Shown here: piece after piece, positions 14,464-21,851 of the stretch | How positions within the stretch are numbered: the stretch's first letter is position 1 | Layout of the letters: every line of letters begins with the position of its first letter | Notes under the pieces: generated by a model | What the model saw: only the letters and a program-made list of their open reading frames with translations | The model's database searches: none | What the model was told of the DNA's origin: nothing | Origin: Leucobacter sp. UBA1945 | GTDB lineage: Bacteria > Actinomycetota > Actinomycetes > Actinomycetales > Microbacteriaceae | DNA length: 30,555 bases | Direction of reading: 5' to 3' | NCBI GenBank assembly: GCA_002336855.1 | Contig: DDEV01000048.1 | Coordinates: forward strand, 1-30,555 | Translations under genes and position numbers: made by a program

Positions 14464-15399
14464 CTACATCGTGCGACCGACGAACTCACGATCGTGCACC
14501 TCAACCGGCACCTGCATGATCTCCAGAATGCCTCTTGCGCAGTGCTCCGAATATCTGGTGAAGGCTTCGAGCCCCTTCTCTTTTGTGGCACGCATTGGGT
14601 TACCGATGATGCCGTTCTCGACGAACTCATGGTGATCCATCGGAAAGGTGAAGTACTGGTACCCCTCGAACTCCGTGTCAGGCATGCCGTCATTCTTCTT
14701 GAAGGCGTCGGGCAGAAACTCGGGGGTGTGCGCTCGAGTATCGACCGCGCGCTCCATTCGCACGAGCTCTTCTCGCCAGGCCATGTCTTGCGAAGTCTCT
14801 AGCTCGCTCGAGTGCCAGCCCGGGGTCTCCTCAGGCGGATTCTCCATGAGGCCCTTCAAAATACCCTCGTACCGCTCCATGAACGGCTTCACAAACGAGA
14901 TGATTGCACCGGTCTCGTACCGCAGTCGGCGCAGCACCGGGTCAACCACCTTCACGTTCGAACCGTGGCCGTTAATGAAGATAATGCGGTTGAAGCCGTG
15001 ATGAATCAGCGAGCGCGCGACGTCGTACATGAGATCGAGCAGCGTCTGCGCGCGAAGCGTGATCGTGCCGCGACCCTGCCCGACGCCATACATGTGCTGG
15101 GGCGAGTAGCCAGCCCAGATCGGCGGCGTGTGCAGCACACCGATTGCTTCAGAGATACGCTCCGAAATCTCGACGGCAGTGATCGTGTCGGTGTAGAGGG
15201 GCAGGTGCGGCCCGTGCTGCTCGGTCGAGGCCATCGGCACGATGATGGTGTCTTTGGTCTTCAGATACTCGTTGATGTCGACGTACGAGAGGTACGCCAT
15301 GTTCCACGAGACGAACTTCGAGCGAAACTCTTCGTCTCCGGTGGTCAGATGGCGCACCTCGCGCTCCTGCCCCGAAGATTCAGATCGAACGATTGGCAT
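14464..15399 (-). CDS. Creatininase-family metal-dependent hydrolase
   Basis: Predicted cytosolic hydrolase, 311 aa; no signal peptide. The creatininase fold signature is clear: STEQHGPHLPLYTD gives metal ligands E60, H62 and D71; FINGHGSN gives H145; and WHSSELETS (usual HAGExETS) gives E199. The family hydrolyses cyclic amides, formamides and related C-N bonds (creatinine, FAPy) and, in the inositol pathway of Thermotoga (IolN), a cyclic diketone. Specificity cannot be read here. An N-terminal extension of about 30 residues and a long C-terminal region make it longer than creatininase itself (about 260 aa). AAGGAG precedes the ATG. It is the last gene of the FAD oxidase, TIM barrel, Tm-1-like, hydrolase operon and is followed by a hairpin. 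Confidence 0.9.
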   Translation of the reverse strand: MPIVRSESSGQEREVRHLTTGDEEFRSKFVSWNMAYLSYVDINEYLKTKDTIIVPMASTEQHGPHLPLYTDTITAVEISERISEAIGVLHTPPIWAGYSPQHMYGVGQGRGTITLRAQTLLDLMYDVARSLIHHGFNRIIFINGHGSNVKVVDPVLRRLRYETGAIISFVKPFMERYEGILKGLMENPPEETPGWHSSELETSQDMAWREELVRMERAVDTRAHTPEFLPDAFKKNDGMPDTEFEGYQYFTFPMDHHEFVENGIIGNPMRATKEKGLEAFTRYSEHCARGILEIMQVPVEVHDREFVGRTM

Positions 15400-15449
15400 A
15401 GTGGCTCCTTGAGTACTTGTTTGTTGAATGAGAAGAAGAGGATCCGTGG

Positions 15450-16673
15450 TTAGTCGGCGGGCTCAATCAGTGCGAGCAGCCGCTCAGCGGCCAGCTCGCC
15501 GAGTCTCGGATCGTTGATGTGTAGATCGACGGTTTCAATGCTGATTTGCGAAGGGAGATGCTTACGTAGCTCCTTGAGAAAGCGTGCGTCACCCTCAGGA
15601 TCCCAAAAGACACCGCCGGGTACGGCGGGCAACGAAAGGCCCTGCGTGGGCACGATGATGTGCGCAGGCCCCTGCGGCACGCCCAGGCGTTCGGCAAAGA
15701 GCCTGCCGAGCGCCGCCTTCTCTTCGTGCGTAGCTCGAATCAAGGTGTACTCGGGGTTGTGCTCGTACCTCGGTCGGTCACGCATGTGGTCCGGAATGCT
15801 CGTCGGCGCCCAGACTGAGAAGTCGATGCAGCCAGGCACAAGCACCTGCGGCACACCGAGCTTACTCGCCACGGTTAGCCGATCTGATCCACCGTCGTGA
15901 ATACCGCCAACCATCGGGTCATAGATCTCGTTCGTCGTGTAGTCGAGCACCCCGGCGAACTGTCCCTGCGCGATCAGTTCTTCCATCGCCGGCCCGCCGA
16001 CACCGTTCGAGTGAAACACCACCGTTTCGTAGCCGCTGCGCCCCAGCAGGTCCCGCGCGGCGCCGACCGCTGTGGTGGTGTTGCCGAGCATCGTCGCCGC
16101 GATACTGCGCCCGGCCGGTGTCGGTTGCGGCAGGCGACTGCCCCGATCGATCATGCCGCGCATCGCCGCGGCGACGTTGTCGAGCACTGTTGTGAGCACC
16201 GGGTTCAGCCCGAGAATGTCGACGACCGAGTGCACGACAAACACGTCTTTGAGGCCGACGTACGGGCCGAACTCGTGGTGCCCGCTGGCGGTGGGGGCCA
16301 CGACGATCTTCGGCACCCCGATGGGGAGCTCCTGAATCGCCGCGGCACCCATCACCGAGCCGACACCGCCGAGCGAGATGCCGCCCGCGACCTCACCGGC
16401 TTCGTAACGCTCGCGCACGTAACCCACCACGAAGTCGCGCATCAGTTCGACCGCCTGGCCGCGACTGCCGACCCCCTGCAGCTCGGCGAGGGTCATGCCG
16501 CCGCGCTCAGCGAGTGCCGCGTGCGAGACATCAGGCACGATGCCCACGGGCTCACCGATGATGCCAACGTCGACCACCAACGCCTCAAGCCCCAGTTCGA
16601 TGAGCCGGTCGCGCAGGTACGCGACCTCTGGCCCCTTCGTATCGAGGGTGGCGACGATGACGATCTTTGGCAT
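15450..16673 (-). CDS. Tm-1-like ATP-binding domain protein (UPF0261 family)
   Basis: A 407-aa protein of the UPF0261/Tm-1 family, full length. Typical stretches are KIVIVATLDTKGPEVAYLRD at the N-terminus and GGISLGGVGSVMGAAAIQELPIGVPKIVV (about 98-126). Next come TASGHHEFGPYVGLKDVFVVHSVVDILGLNPVL, VFHSNGVGGPAMEELI, and GGIHDGGSDRLTVASKLGVPQVLVPGCIDFSVW in the C-terminal half. The plant Tm-1 N-terminal domain binds ATP, but the biochemical role of the bacterial family is not established. Bacterial members often accompany a PEP-mutase-like TIM barrel; none is fused or adjacent here, and a ketose-epimerase-like barrel sits next to it instead. AGGAG lies 10 bases before the ATG. It is spaced 34 and 50 bases from its operon neighbours. 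Confidence 0.9.
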   Translation of the reverse strand: MPKIVIVATLDTKGPEVAYLRDRLIELGLEALVVDVGIIGEPVGIVPDVSHAALAERGGMTLAELQGVGSRGQAVELMRDFVVGYVRERYEAGEVAGGISLGGVGSVMGAAAIQELPIGVPKIVVAPTASGHHEFGPYVGLKDVFVVHSVVDILGLNPVLTTVLDNVAAAMRGMIDRGSRLPQPTPAGRSIAATMLGNTTTAVGAARDLLGRSGYETVVFHSNGVGGPAMEELIAQGQFAGVLDYTTNEIYDPMVGGIHDGGSDRLTVASKLGVPQVLVPGCIDFSVWAPTSIPDHMRDRPRYEHNPEYTLIRATHEEKAALGRLFAERLGVPQGPAHIIVPTQGLSLPAVPGGVFWDPEGDARFLKELRKHLPSQISIETVDLHINDPRLGELAAERLLALIEPAD

Positions 16674-16707
16674 ATCGGTGCGGCTCCTTTGCGAAAAGAC
16701 GGCGCTG

Positions 16708-17616
16708 CTAGAACACGTCGTTGATCAGCGGCAGCAGCGTCTTGGCGTTCTCACCGACCAGCCAGTCGTAGTACTCCTCGGTGAGAATCGAAGACCCGTG
16801 ATCGATGATGAACTTCAGCTGTTCTTCGTCGATCTCGAGATTATCGAGGTTCGTCTCGAGCGCGTTCGGGTATTTGTTCGCGGGGGTGCGGTCGACGGGT
16901 GCCACGAACTCAGCAGTGAGCGCACCGTCGTAACCGACCTCTTGCAGCACTCCGACGAACTTCGCCCAGTCGTACGATCCGTATCCGCAAGGCATGCGGT
17001 TATTGTCAGCCACGTGCACGTCGACGAGCTTGCCGGAGTTACCAACCTTACGAATCGCCTCATAGAGGTCCTGCTCTTCGATGTTGATGTGGAACGCGTC
17101 GAGCACGACGCCGAGGTTCGGCCCGACCTCATCGCAGAGCGCGAGCGCCTGATCGGCGCGGGTGATCAGATACGACTCAAAGCGATTGAGCGGCTCGATA
17201 CCAACGCGCACGCCTTTCGCCTCAGCGACCTCGTAGATCTCTTGCACACCCTCAACGAGCCATTTCCACTCGTTCTCGGGGGTCGAGTCGGGGACGATCT
17301 TGCCGACGGTGCCGGGCACGAGCGTAAGAATCTGCCCGTCAAGGTCGTGCACCAGCTGAATGCAGTCCTTGACGTACTGCACGCTCGATGCGCGAACAGC
17401 CTCGTCCGACGACTGCATGTTTCGCTTGTCGAGCATCAGCGTCACCGAGCCCCAGCAGTTCAGCCCGTAGTGGTCGAGCAGGCCTCGCACGTGCTTCGCG
17501 TCGTATTTCTCGGGCTCACCCGAAATCTCGATCGACTTGTACCCGTACTTGGCAAGACGCGCGATCGTGGTCTCGATCGGCTCCTGTCGCATCCAGTTGT
17601 GCATAGAAAGATGCAT
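16708..17616 (-). CDS. Ketose 3-epimerase-like TIM-barrel protein (sugar phosphate isomerase/epimerase family)
   Basis: Predicted metal-dependent sugar or sugar-acid epimerase, 302 aa, AP-endonuclease-2/xylose isomerase-like TIM barrel. The four metal ligands of D-tagatose/D-psicose 3-epimerases have counterparts in order and near-identical spacing: E141 (GIEPLNRFE, with substrate-side E147), D173 (LDAFHINIE, with H176), H201 (DVHVADNNR, with R207 at the +6 position of the substrate-binding Arg) and E236 (LTAEF). The active site therefore appears intact. The start at MHLSMHNW is preferred because AAGGAG lies 7 bases upstream; the frame is open 81 bases further but without a ribosome site. It is the second gene of the catabolic operon, 114 bases after the FAD oxidase. 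The exact substrate is unknown. Confidence 0.88.
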   Translation of the reverse strand: MHLSMHNWMRQEPIETTIARLAKYGYKSIEISGEPEKYDAKHVRGLLDHYGLNCWGSVTLMLDKRNMQSSDEAVRASSVQYVKDCIQLVHDLDGQILTLVPGTVGKIVPDSTPENEWKWLVEGVQEIYEVAEAKGVRVGIEPLNRFESYLITRADQALALCDEVGPNLGVVLDAFHINIEEQDLYEAIRKVGNSGKLVDVHVADNNRMPCGYGSYDWAKFVGVLQEVGYDGALTAEFVAPVDRTPANKYPNALETNLDNLEIDEEQLKFIIDHGSSILTEEYYDWLVGENAKTLLPLINDVF

Positions 17617-17730
17617 CGCACTCTCCTTTGAGTAGTTGTGTTCTTCGGTTGTATTGAGGTCTGTCATTTCTGCAGGGATCCTCGAACCGCGAAGCATGCC
17701 GCCGCGCGTGCCAGAACCCCCGATCGTGGG

Positions 17731-19215
17731 TTACAGTCGCGGCGTTTTCGGTGGGCCAAAACCCAGTTTGCCGGGATTCATGATTCCTTCCGGATCCCAC
17801 GCGCTCTTCAGCGATTTCAGGTAGTCGAATCCGACGCCGAGCTGCGGGCGCATGAATCGACCGAGCTTGATGCCGACGCCGTGATGATCGTTGAGCACCG
17901 CGCCGTGCTGCATGCCCGCGAGAATGCCGGCGTCCCACAGCCGATCGTGCAGCTCCATCGCCTCCGCTGGATCCTCCGGCGGGTTGTCGATGTAGAACCG
18001 GTCGTAGAGCATCGAGCCCCAGTCGTACCAGTGCGAGAGGTGGGCGGTGTAGCGGGCGCCATACTCGGCAAACTCCTGCTCTACCACCTGCTTCTTCGCC
18101 CGGTAGATAGCGGGAAGATCTTTGAACCTCGCGACCTGATCGAAGGTGCCGTACATCAGTGGCGGCTGCGGCAGCTTGCCCTTGGCGTAGGGCTCGTACT
18201 TGCCTTCCCACCAGATGCGGCCGACCTCTGAGCCCTGGCTCGTGCCGCCTGCGGCGAGCGCGAGCTCGGTGATCGCTGCGGTCTCATAGTCGACAAGTTC
18301 GGGGGCGCCGTCGCACATGATGACCATGAGGGTGCCGCGGAAGGGCGTGCCCACCCACTCCTGCAGCTTTACCGAGTCGGCCTCGTCGTAGAGGCGAATG
18401 GTGGCGGGGCGCAGGCGGTTCGTCATGATGCGCCGGCCTGCCTCGATTCCAGCGAAGATATCGTCGAAGCTGAATGAGAGAAACTCGCGGCGTTCGGGGA
18501 GCGGATCGATGCGCAGCGTCGCGCGGGTGATCACGCCGAGGGTGCCCTCGGAGCCGACGAGCACCTGCAGCAGATCGGGGCCCGCGGCGTGACTCGGCAC
18601 GCGCAGCGTCTCGAGCACCTTACCGGGCGGCAGCACGGCCTCGACCTGCAACACCTGATTCTCGGCCTTGCCGTACTTCGTCGAAACAACGCCGGATCCT
18701 CGCGCCGCAATGAACCCGCCGATCGACGCGCCCATATTGTACGAACCCGGGTAGTGTGCGAGCGTGAAGCCGCGCTCGTTCAGCGCGGCCTCGAGCGTCG
18801 GGCCGTCGATGCCGGCCTCGCAGGTGACCACGAGACTCTCTTCGTCGATCTCGATGATTTGGTCCATGCGGCTCAGATCGAGAGCGATGCCACCGTACGG
18901 TGCGAGCGTGCCCCCCTGCGTGCCGGTGCCGCCACCGCGCGGGATCACAGCGATGCCGAAGTCCGAGGCGATCTCGACAACCCGCGCAACCTCGGCGGTG
19001 TTCGCCGGGTGCACGACGAAGTCGGGGGCCGGCTGCTCAAGGTCTTTGTACGCCATGAACTTCGACTGCCACGACCAGTCGGCGGCCGCTGCCTGGCGAT
19101 CAGCGTCCCGCTCCGAGACGTGTTCTCGGCCGAGAGCCGCGGTCAGTTCACGCGACACGACCCCGCGCAGATAATTCGCACCGGTGACGGCGCTAGAACT
19201 CGTTTCAGTACTCAC
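17731..19215 (-). CDS. FAD-binding oxidase/dehydrogenase (GlcD/alkyl-DHAP synthase-like, VAO family)
   Basis: Flavoenzyme of the vanillyl-alcohol oxidase/PCMH superfamily, 494 aa. The N-terminal FAD_binding_4 domain shows PRGGGTGTQGG (92-102) and PGSYNMGASIGGFIAARGSG (156-175), then VGSEGTLGVITRATLRI. The C-terminal substrate domain ends LNDHHGVGIKLGRFM and DPEGIMNPGKLGFG, the His-His motif and C-terminal pattern of D-2-hydroxyacid dehydrogenases and alkyl-DHAP synthases. Oxidation of an alpha-hydroxy acid or sugar-acid carbon is the likely chemistry. The start is GTG at 19215 with AAGGAG 5-10 bases upstream. An upstream in-frame ATG at 19296 would lie on the promoter and operator and is rejected. 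It is first in the catabolic operon, about 70 bases downstream of the predicted promoter. Confidence 0.9.
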   Translation of the reverse strand: MSTETSSSAVTGANYLRGVVSRELTAALGREHVSERDADRQAAAADWSWQSKFMAYKDLEQPAPDFVVHPANTAEVARVVEIASDFGIAVIPRGGGTGTQGGTLAPYGGIALDLSRMDQIIEIDEESLVVTCEAGIDGPTLEAALNERGFTLAHYPGSYNMGASIGGFIAARGSGVVSTKYGKAENQVLQVEAVLPPGKVLETLRVPSHAAGPDLLQVLVGSEGTLGVITRATLRIDPLPERREFLSFSFDDIFAGIEAGRRIMTNRLRPATIRLYDEADSVKLQEWVGTPFRGTLMVIMCDGAPELVDYETAAITELALAAGGTSQGSEVGRIWWEGKYEPYAKGKLPQPPLMYGTFDQVARFKDLPAIYRAKKQVVEQEFAEYGARYTAHLSHWYDWGSMLYDRFYIDNPPEDPAEAMELHDRLWDAGILAGMQHGAVLNDHHGVGIKLGRFMRPQLGVGFDYLKSLKSAWDPEGIMNPGKLGFGPPKTPRL

Positions 19216-19265
19216 GTGACTCCTTCGTCCGATGCGGTCGGCACGGAAGTCACCGACGCTCGCCT

Positions 19266-19322
19266 TGTATCCGAACTTGTATACAAGAAAGTACACTAAC
19301 TTGTTCTGCGTCGAAATGTCAA
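19266..19322 (-). promoter_or_regulatory. Promoter and GntR-type operator of the catabolic operon
   Basis: Minus strand: a consensus -35 TTGACA (19322-19317), an 18-base spacer and a weak -10 TAGTGT (19298-19293). The 12-bp perfect palindrome CTTGTATACAAG (19276-19287) starts 5 bases after the -10 and would cover the transcription start. Bases 19266-19286 are identical to 13533-13553 before transporter 2, and both promoters use TAGTGT as -10. The arrangement fits repression by the GntR/FCD protein encoded at 13713-14384. The GTG of the oxidase gene follows about 50 bases later. Confidence 0.72.
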
Positions 19323-19384
19323 CTGTTCTGCGTGCTCGGAGCTTGGTTATCGCCGAGCTGCAAGTACTTCAGACCCGCCTCTGC

Positions 19385-20278
19385 TCAGCGAGAACGCGAT
19401 GGGTAGCCGCCCCACCACACGTATCCGGTCGCGATGCTGAGCACCGCGCCGAGAGCCACGGCCCACCAGGGAAATCCGGGCAGATCTGAGGGCGCGCCGA
19501 CTTCAGCGACCGCGGCAGCAGGCGTGGGAGTGACCCGCTCTCCCGTCACGAGGATGCGCTGAGTGTTGACCCCAAGTGGGGTGCAGGTCACAAGCGTGAC
19601 CATGTCTCGGTCCGGGTCTGGAAGAAGTGCCTCGGTGTCTTCGGGCTCGATGATCTGAATGTCCACGACCCGATAGACGAGCGCCTCCCCCAGAACCTCC
19701 AGGGTGAACTGATCCCCTAGCTGGGCCCGATCGAGGTGAGTGAACATCGTGGCATCAGCAAGGCCGCGGTGGCCGGTGAGCACCGCCCGGGTGCCGATGC
19801 CGCCGACAGGCAATGAGGTGCCCTGCAGATGCCCGATGCCGCGCAAGAGGGTCGAGTCGCTTGTGCCGTGGTAGACCGGAAGATCGATCTCTGCACGCTC
19901 GTACCTGATCCGCGCCATAACGCCGTCTGGAGAGGCGAGCATCGATCCGTAGTCGAATTGGCCAGCACCGGCACCGTCACCGGTCGGCACATTCGAGTTC
20001 GCCTTCAGCAGCGCACCGCTTGCGAGCGCATCGTTGTATGCGTGCGCCGCCTCGAGCTGCGCCGCACGCTCGCGCTGGCCACCGCCCTCGTGAATCTTCG
20101 AGGTGGCCGCGAGCGCCGCGGCCTGATTCTTTTGATTCGTCCAGGCAGCTGCCTGAGGGTAGAGAAACACTATGGCACCAACCACCAACAGCAGCATTGC
20201 CGCGAGCGGAAGACCTTTCAGTCGCCACCCCTGAGCGCGATGCGCGGGGCGGCGCTTCGGTGTCTCGATCAGGGTCAT
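19385..20278 (-). CDS. Class C sortase (pilus polymerase)
   Basis: Membrane transpeptidase that links pilin subunits through their LPxTG-type signals, 297 aa. It has an N-terminal transmembrane helix (about residues 22-45) and a C-terminal one (about 268-290), the topology of class C sortases. The catalytic residues are intact: H170 (TGHRGL), C232 (TLVTCTPLG) and R241 (NTQRILV). A stretch before the barrel, FDYGSML (108-114), is in the position of the class C lid but is not the usual DPW/DPF form. GAGGAGAGGG just before the ATG gives a strong ribosome site. It is the last gene of the pilus operon, behind a long hairpin that may lower its expression relative to the pilin. Confidence 0.93.
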   Translation of the reverse strand: MTLIETPKRRPAHRAQGWRLKGLPLAAMLLLVVGAIVFLYPQAAAWTNQKNQAAALAATSKIHEGGGQRERAAQLEAAHAYNDALASGALLKANSNVPTGDGAGAGQFDYGSMLASPDGVMARIRYERAEIDLPVYHGTSDSTLLRGIGHLQGTSLPVGGIGTRAVLTGHRGLADATMFTHLDRAQLGDQFTLEVLGEALVYRVVDIQIIEPEDTEALLPDPDRDMVTLVTCTPLGVNTQRILVTGERVTPTPAAAVAEVGAPSDLPGFPWWAVALGAVLSIATGYVWWGGYPSRSR

Positions 20279-20299
20279 CGCCCTCTCCTCTTGAGTCCG

Positions 20300-20350
20300 G
20301 AGATGGTTCTGGTGGCGTCACGCCGCGTGCCGCCACCAGAACCTCATCTC
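20300..20350 (-). terminator. Long hairpin between pilin and sortase genes
   Basis: The arms GGTTCTGGTGGCG (20305-20317) and 20331-20343 are perfectly complementary. Inside, CACG-CCG-CGTG continues the stem after one T/C mismatch, and outside GAGAT/ATCTC (20300-20304, 20346-20350) extends it past a 2-base bulge. That gives 22 base pairs in 51 bases. There is no U tract on the transcribed strand, so a partial terminator, processing site or 3'-stabiliser is more likely than a full stop. Confidence 0.7.
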
Positions 20351-20386
20351 AGCCGCTCAGCCGCTCAGCCGTTCACCGGCGACCAG

Positions 20387-21763
20387 CTAACGCGATGCCC
20401 GGCTCTTGCGCGCTGCGGCCCCGGCAATCACCCCGCCGAGCACGACGAGCGCACCACCGCCAAGCATCATGGCCGTCATTCCGTTCGAACCAGTGATGGG
20501 CAGGCCCGGAACCTCCTGCTTTGCGTTCTCTACCTCAACTTCGGTCGTCGAGTCTTCCTCTCCTGCCACCACATTCACGGTCTCAGTGAATGTGGGATCG
20601 ACATAGCCGGCCGGAGCCTTCGTCTCTACCAGGCAGTAGGCCCCCTCTTTGAGGGCACTGCTCGTCGCGATGCCGTTATCGGTGGTGATCGTCTCGAGGA
20701 CGGTGGCGTCATCTGCCACCGGGCAGGCTCCCGCGTAGATCGCGAACTCGGCGCCATCAAGCATCGCCCCGTTGTCGGCATCTGTTTTTGTCACCTCGAT
20801 GTCGCCCCAACGGGTGTCGACCACGTTGGTGTCAGTGCCGCCGACTGTTGCCATGTTTTCGATGATCCCGGTCGCAAGCACTTTCGTGTCAAATGCGAAG
20901 GTCAGCATGTACCCCGCGGGCAGTTCGTTGAGCGCGGCAAGGCCCGCAGGATCATTTGCGGACGCGGTCAGTGTGTTGGTACCCGGGTCGAGAGTGGTCG
21001 TGAACAGGCCGGTGACGCTCTGGGTGGTGCTGTCGGGCATGGTGGCGGTCACTACCATTGATCCAGCCACATACTCCAGGCGCGGATCGAGCACATCTGT
21101 CATCACGAACGATGCCACTGGCGCGTTCTGATACTTGGAAGAGACCGTCCACGAAACCTCGTCGCCCTCGATGACGGCGGTCGAGTCGTCGACAGCTTTT
21201 TCGGCCTCCCCCTCTTCGAGCAGATTCTTCGGGTAGGCGTGCACATCGTAACGCCAGCCGGCCTCACCGTTGTTCATCGGAACCGTGACGATGAACGGAG
21301 CCGAACGCTGTGTGACGTTCGCCGGCGCGTCTGTTTCGCATACGAGGTAGGCGCCGACCGCGAGATTGGAGCTGGCAGTACCGCTCGGATTCGTTGGGCC
21401 GATATCGGTGCCGGAACCGAGGGTTTCGCCCGCGACACCAGGAGTCGGATCACAGACCGGCACCAAATCGGTCAGACCGGCCCAGTCGGCCTGGTCATTG
21501 AGATCCCTGCTCGTGATCGGGTAGGCAGTAAACGTCACCCCCGCAAGTGGCGATTTTCCTTCGATAGTTACAGGCGAACCGTCACCTGTGAAGTCGTCAT
21601 CGACTCCCACGTACTTGTGGATCGTGAGCGATCCTGTGCTTTGCCCGTCCGGCTGCCCCGGCGCACCAGCGGCACTTGCCGCACTCGCGATCCCGAGCGT
21701 TCCGAACGCGACGACCGCGAGGCCGACGAGCACTCGGCTCGCCATCTTGCTACGGTTTCTCAT
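20387..21763 (-). CDS. Major pilin, LPITG-anchored, isopeptide-forming (SpaA/FimA type)
   Basis: Covalently polymerised pilus shaft subunit, 458 aa from MRNRSKMASR. The signal peptide is cleaved near residue 32 (ASAASAA). The pilin motif is clear: W170-RYDVHAYPK with the linking Lys179. A fimbrial isopeptide (D2-type) domain follows (AVIEGDEVSWTVSSKYQNAP and FVMTDVLDPRLEYV). Then comes a CnaB domain from IEVTKTDADNG to VEVENAK, with an E-box ETKAPAGY. The cell-wall sorting signal is LPITG (421-425), a hydrophobic helix and RKSRASR. A start 6 codons upstream (21781) is possible; GAGG lies 10 bases before the chosen ATG. It sits between the large surface protein and the sortase in one operon. 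Confidence 0.92.
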   Translation of the reverse strand: MRNRSKMASRVLVGLAVVAFGTLGIASAASAAGAPGQPDGQSTGSLTIHKYVGVDDDFTGDGSPVTIEGKSPLAGVTFTAYPITSRDLNDQADWAGLTDLVPVCDPTPGVAGETLGSGTDIGPTNPSGTASSNLAVGAYLVCETDAPANVTQRSAPFIVTVPMNNGEAGWRYDVHAYPKNLLEEGEAEKAVDDSTAVIEGDEVSWTVSSKYQNAPVASFVMTDVLDPRLEYVAGSMVVTATMPDSTTQSVTGLFTTTLDPGTNTLTASANDPAGLAALNELPAGYMLTFAFDTKVLATGIIENMATVGGTDTNVVDTRWGDIEVTKTDADNGAMLDGAEFAIYAGACPVADDATVLETITTDNGIATSSALKEGAYCLVETKAPAGYVDPTFTETVNVVAGEEDSTTEVEVENAKQEVPGLPITGSNGMTAMMLGGGALVVLGGVIAGAAARKSRASR

Positions 21764-21851
21764 TTGACTACTGCCTCTCATCTTTTGGCCGATGCCTACA
21801 TCGACCGTCATTCTTCGAAAGACCCAACGCCCCTTCGCGCCGGGCACTGGG

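Noticed and set aside
19216..19296. N-terminal extension of the FAD oxidase from an ATG at 19296
   Set aside because: It would start inside the promoter and operator, lacks a ribosome site, and adds 27 residues outside the family domain; the GTG at 19215 has AAGGAG.
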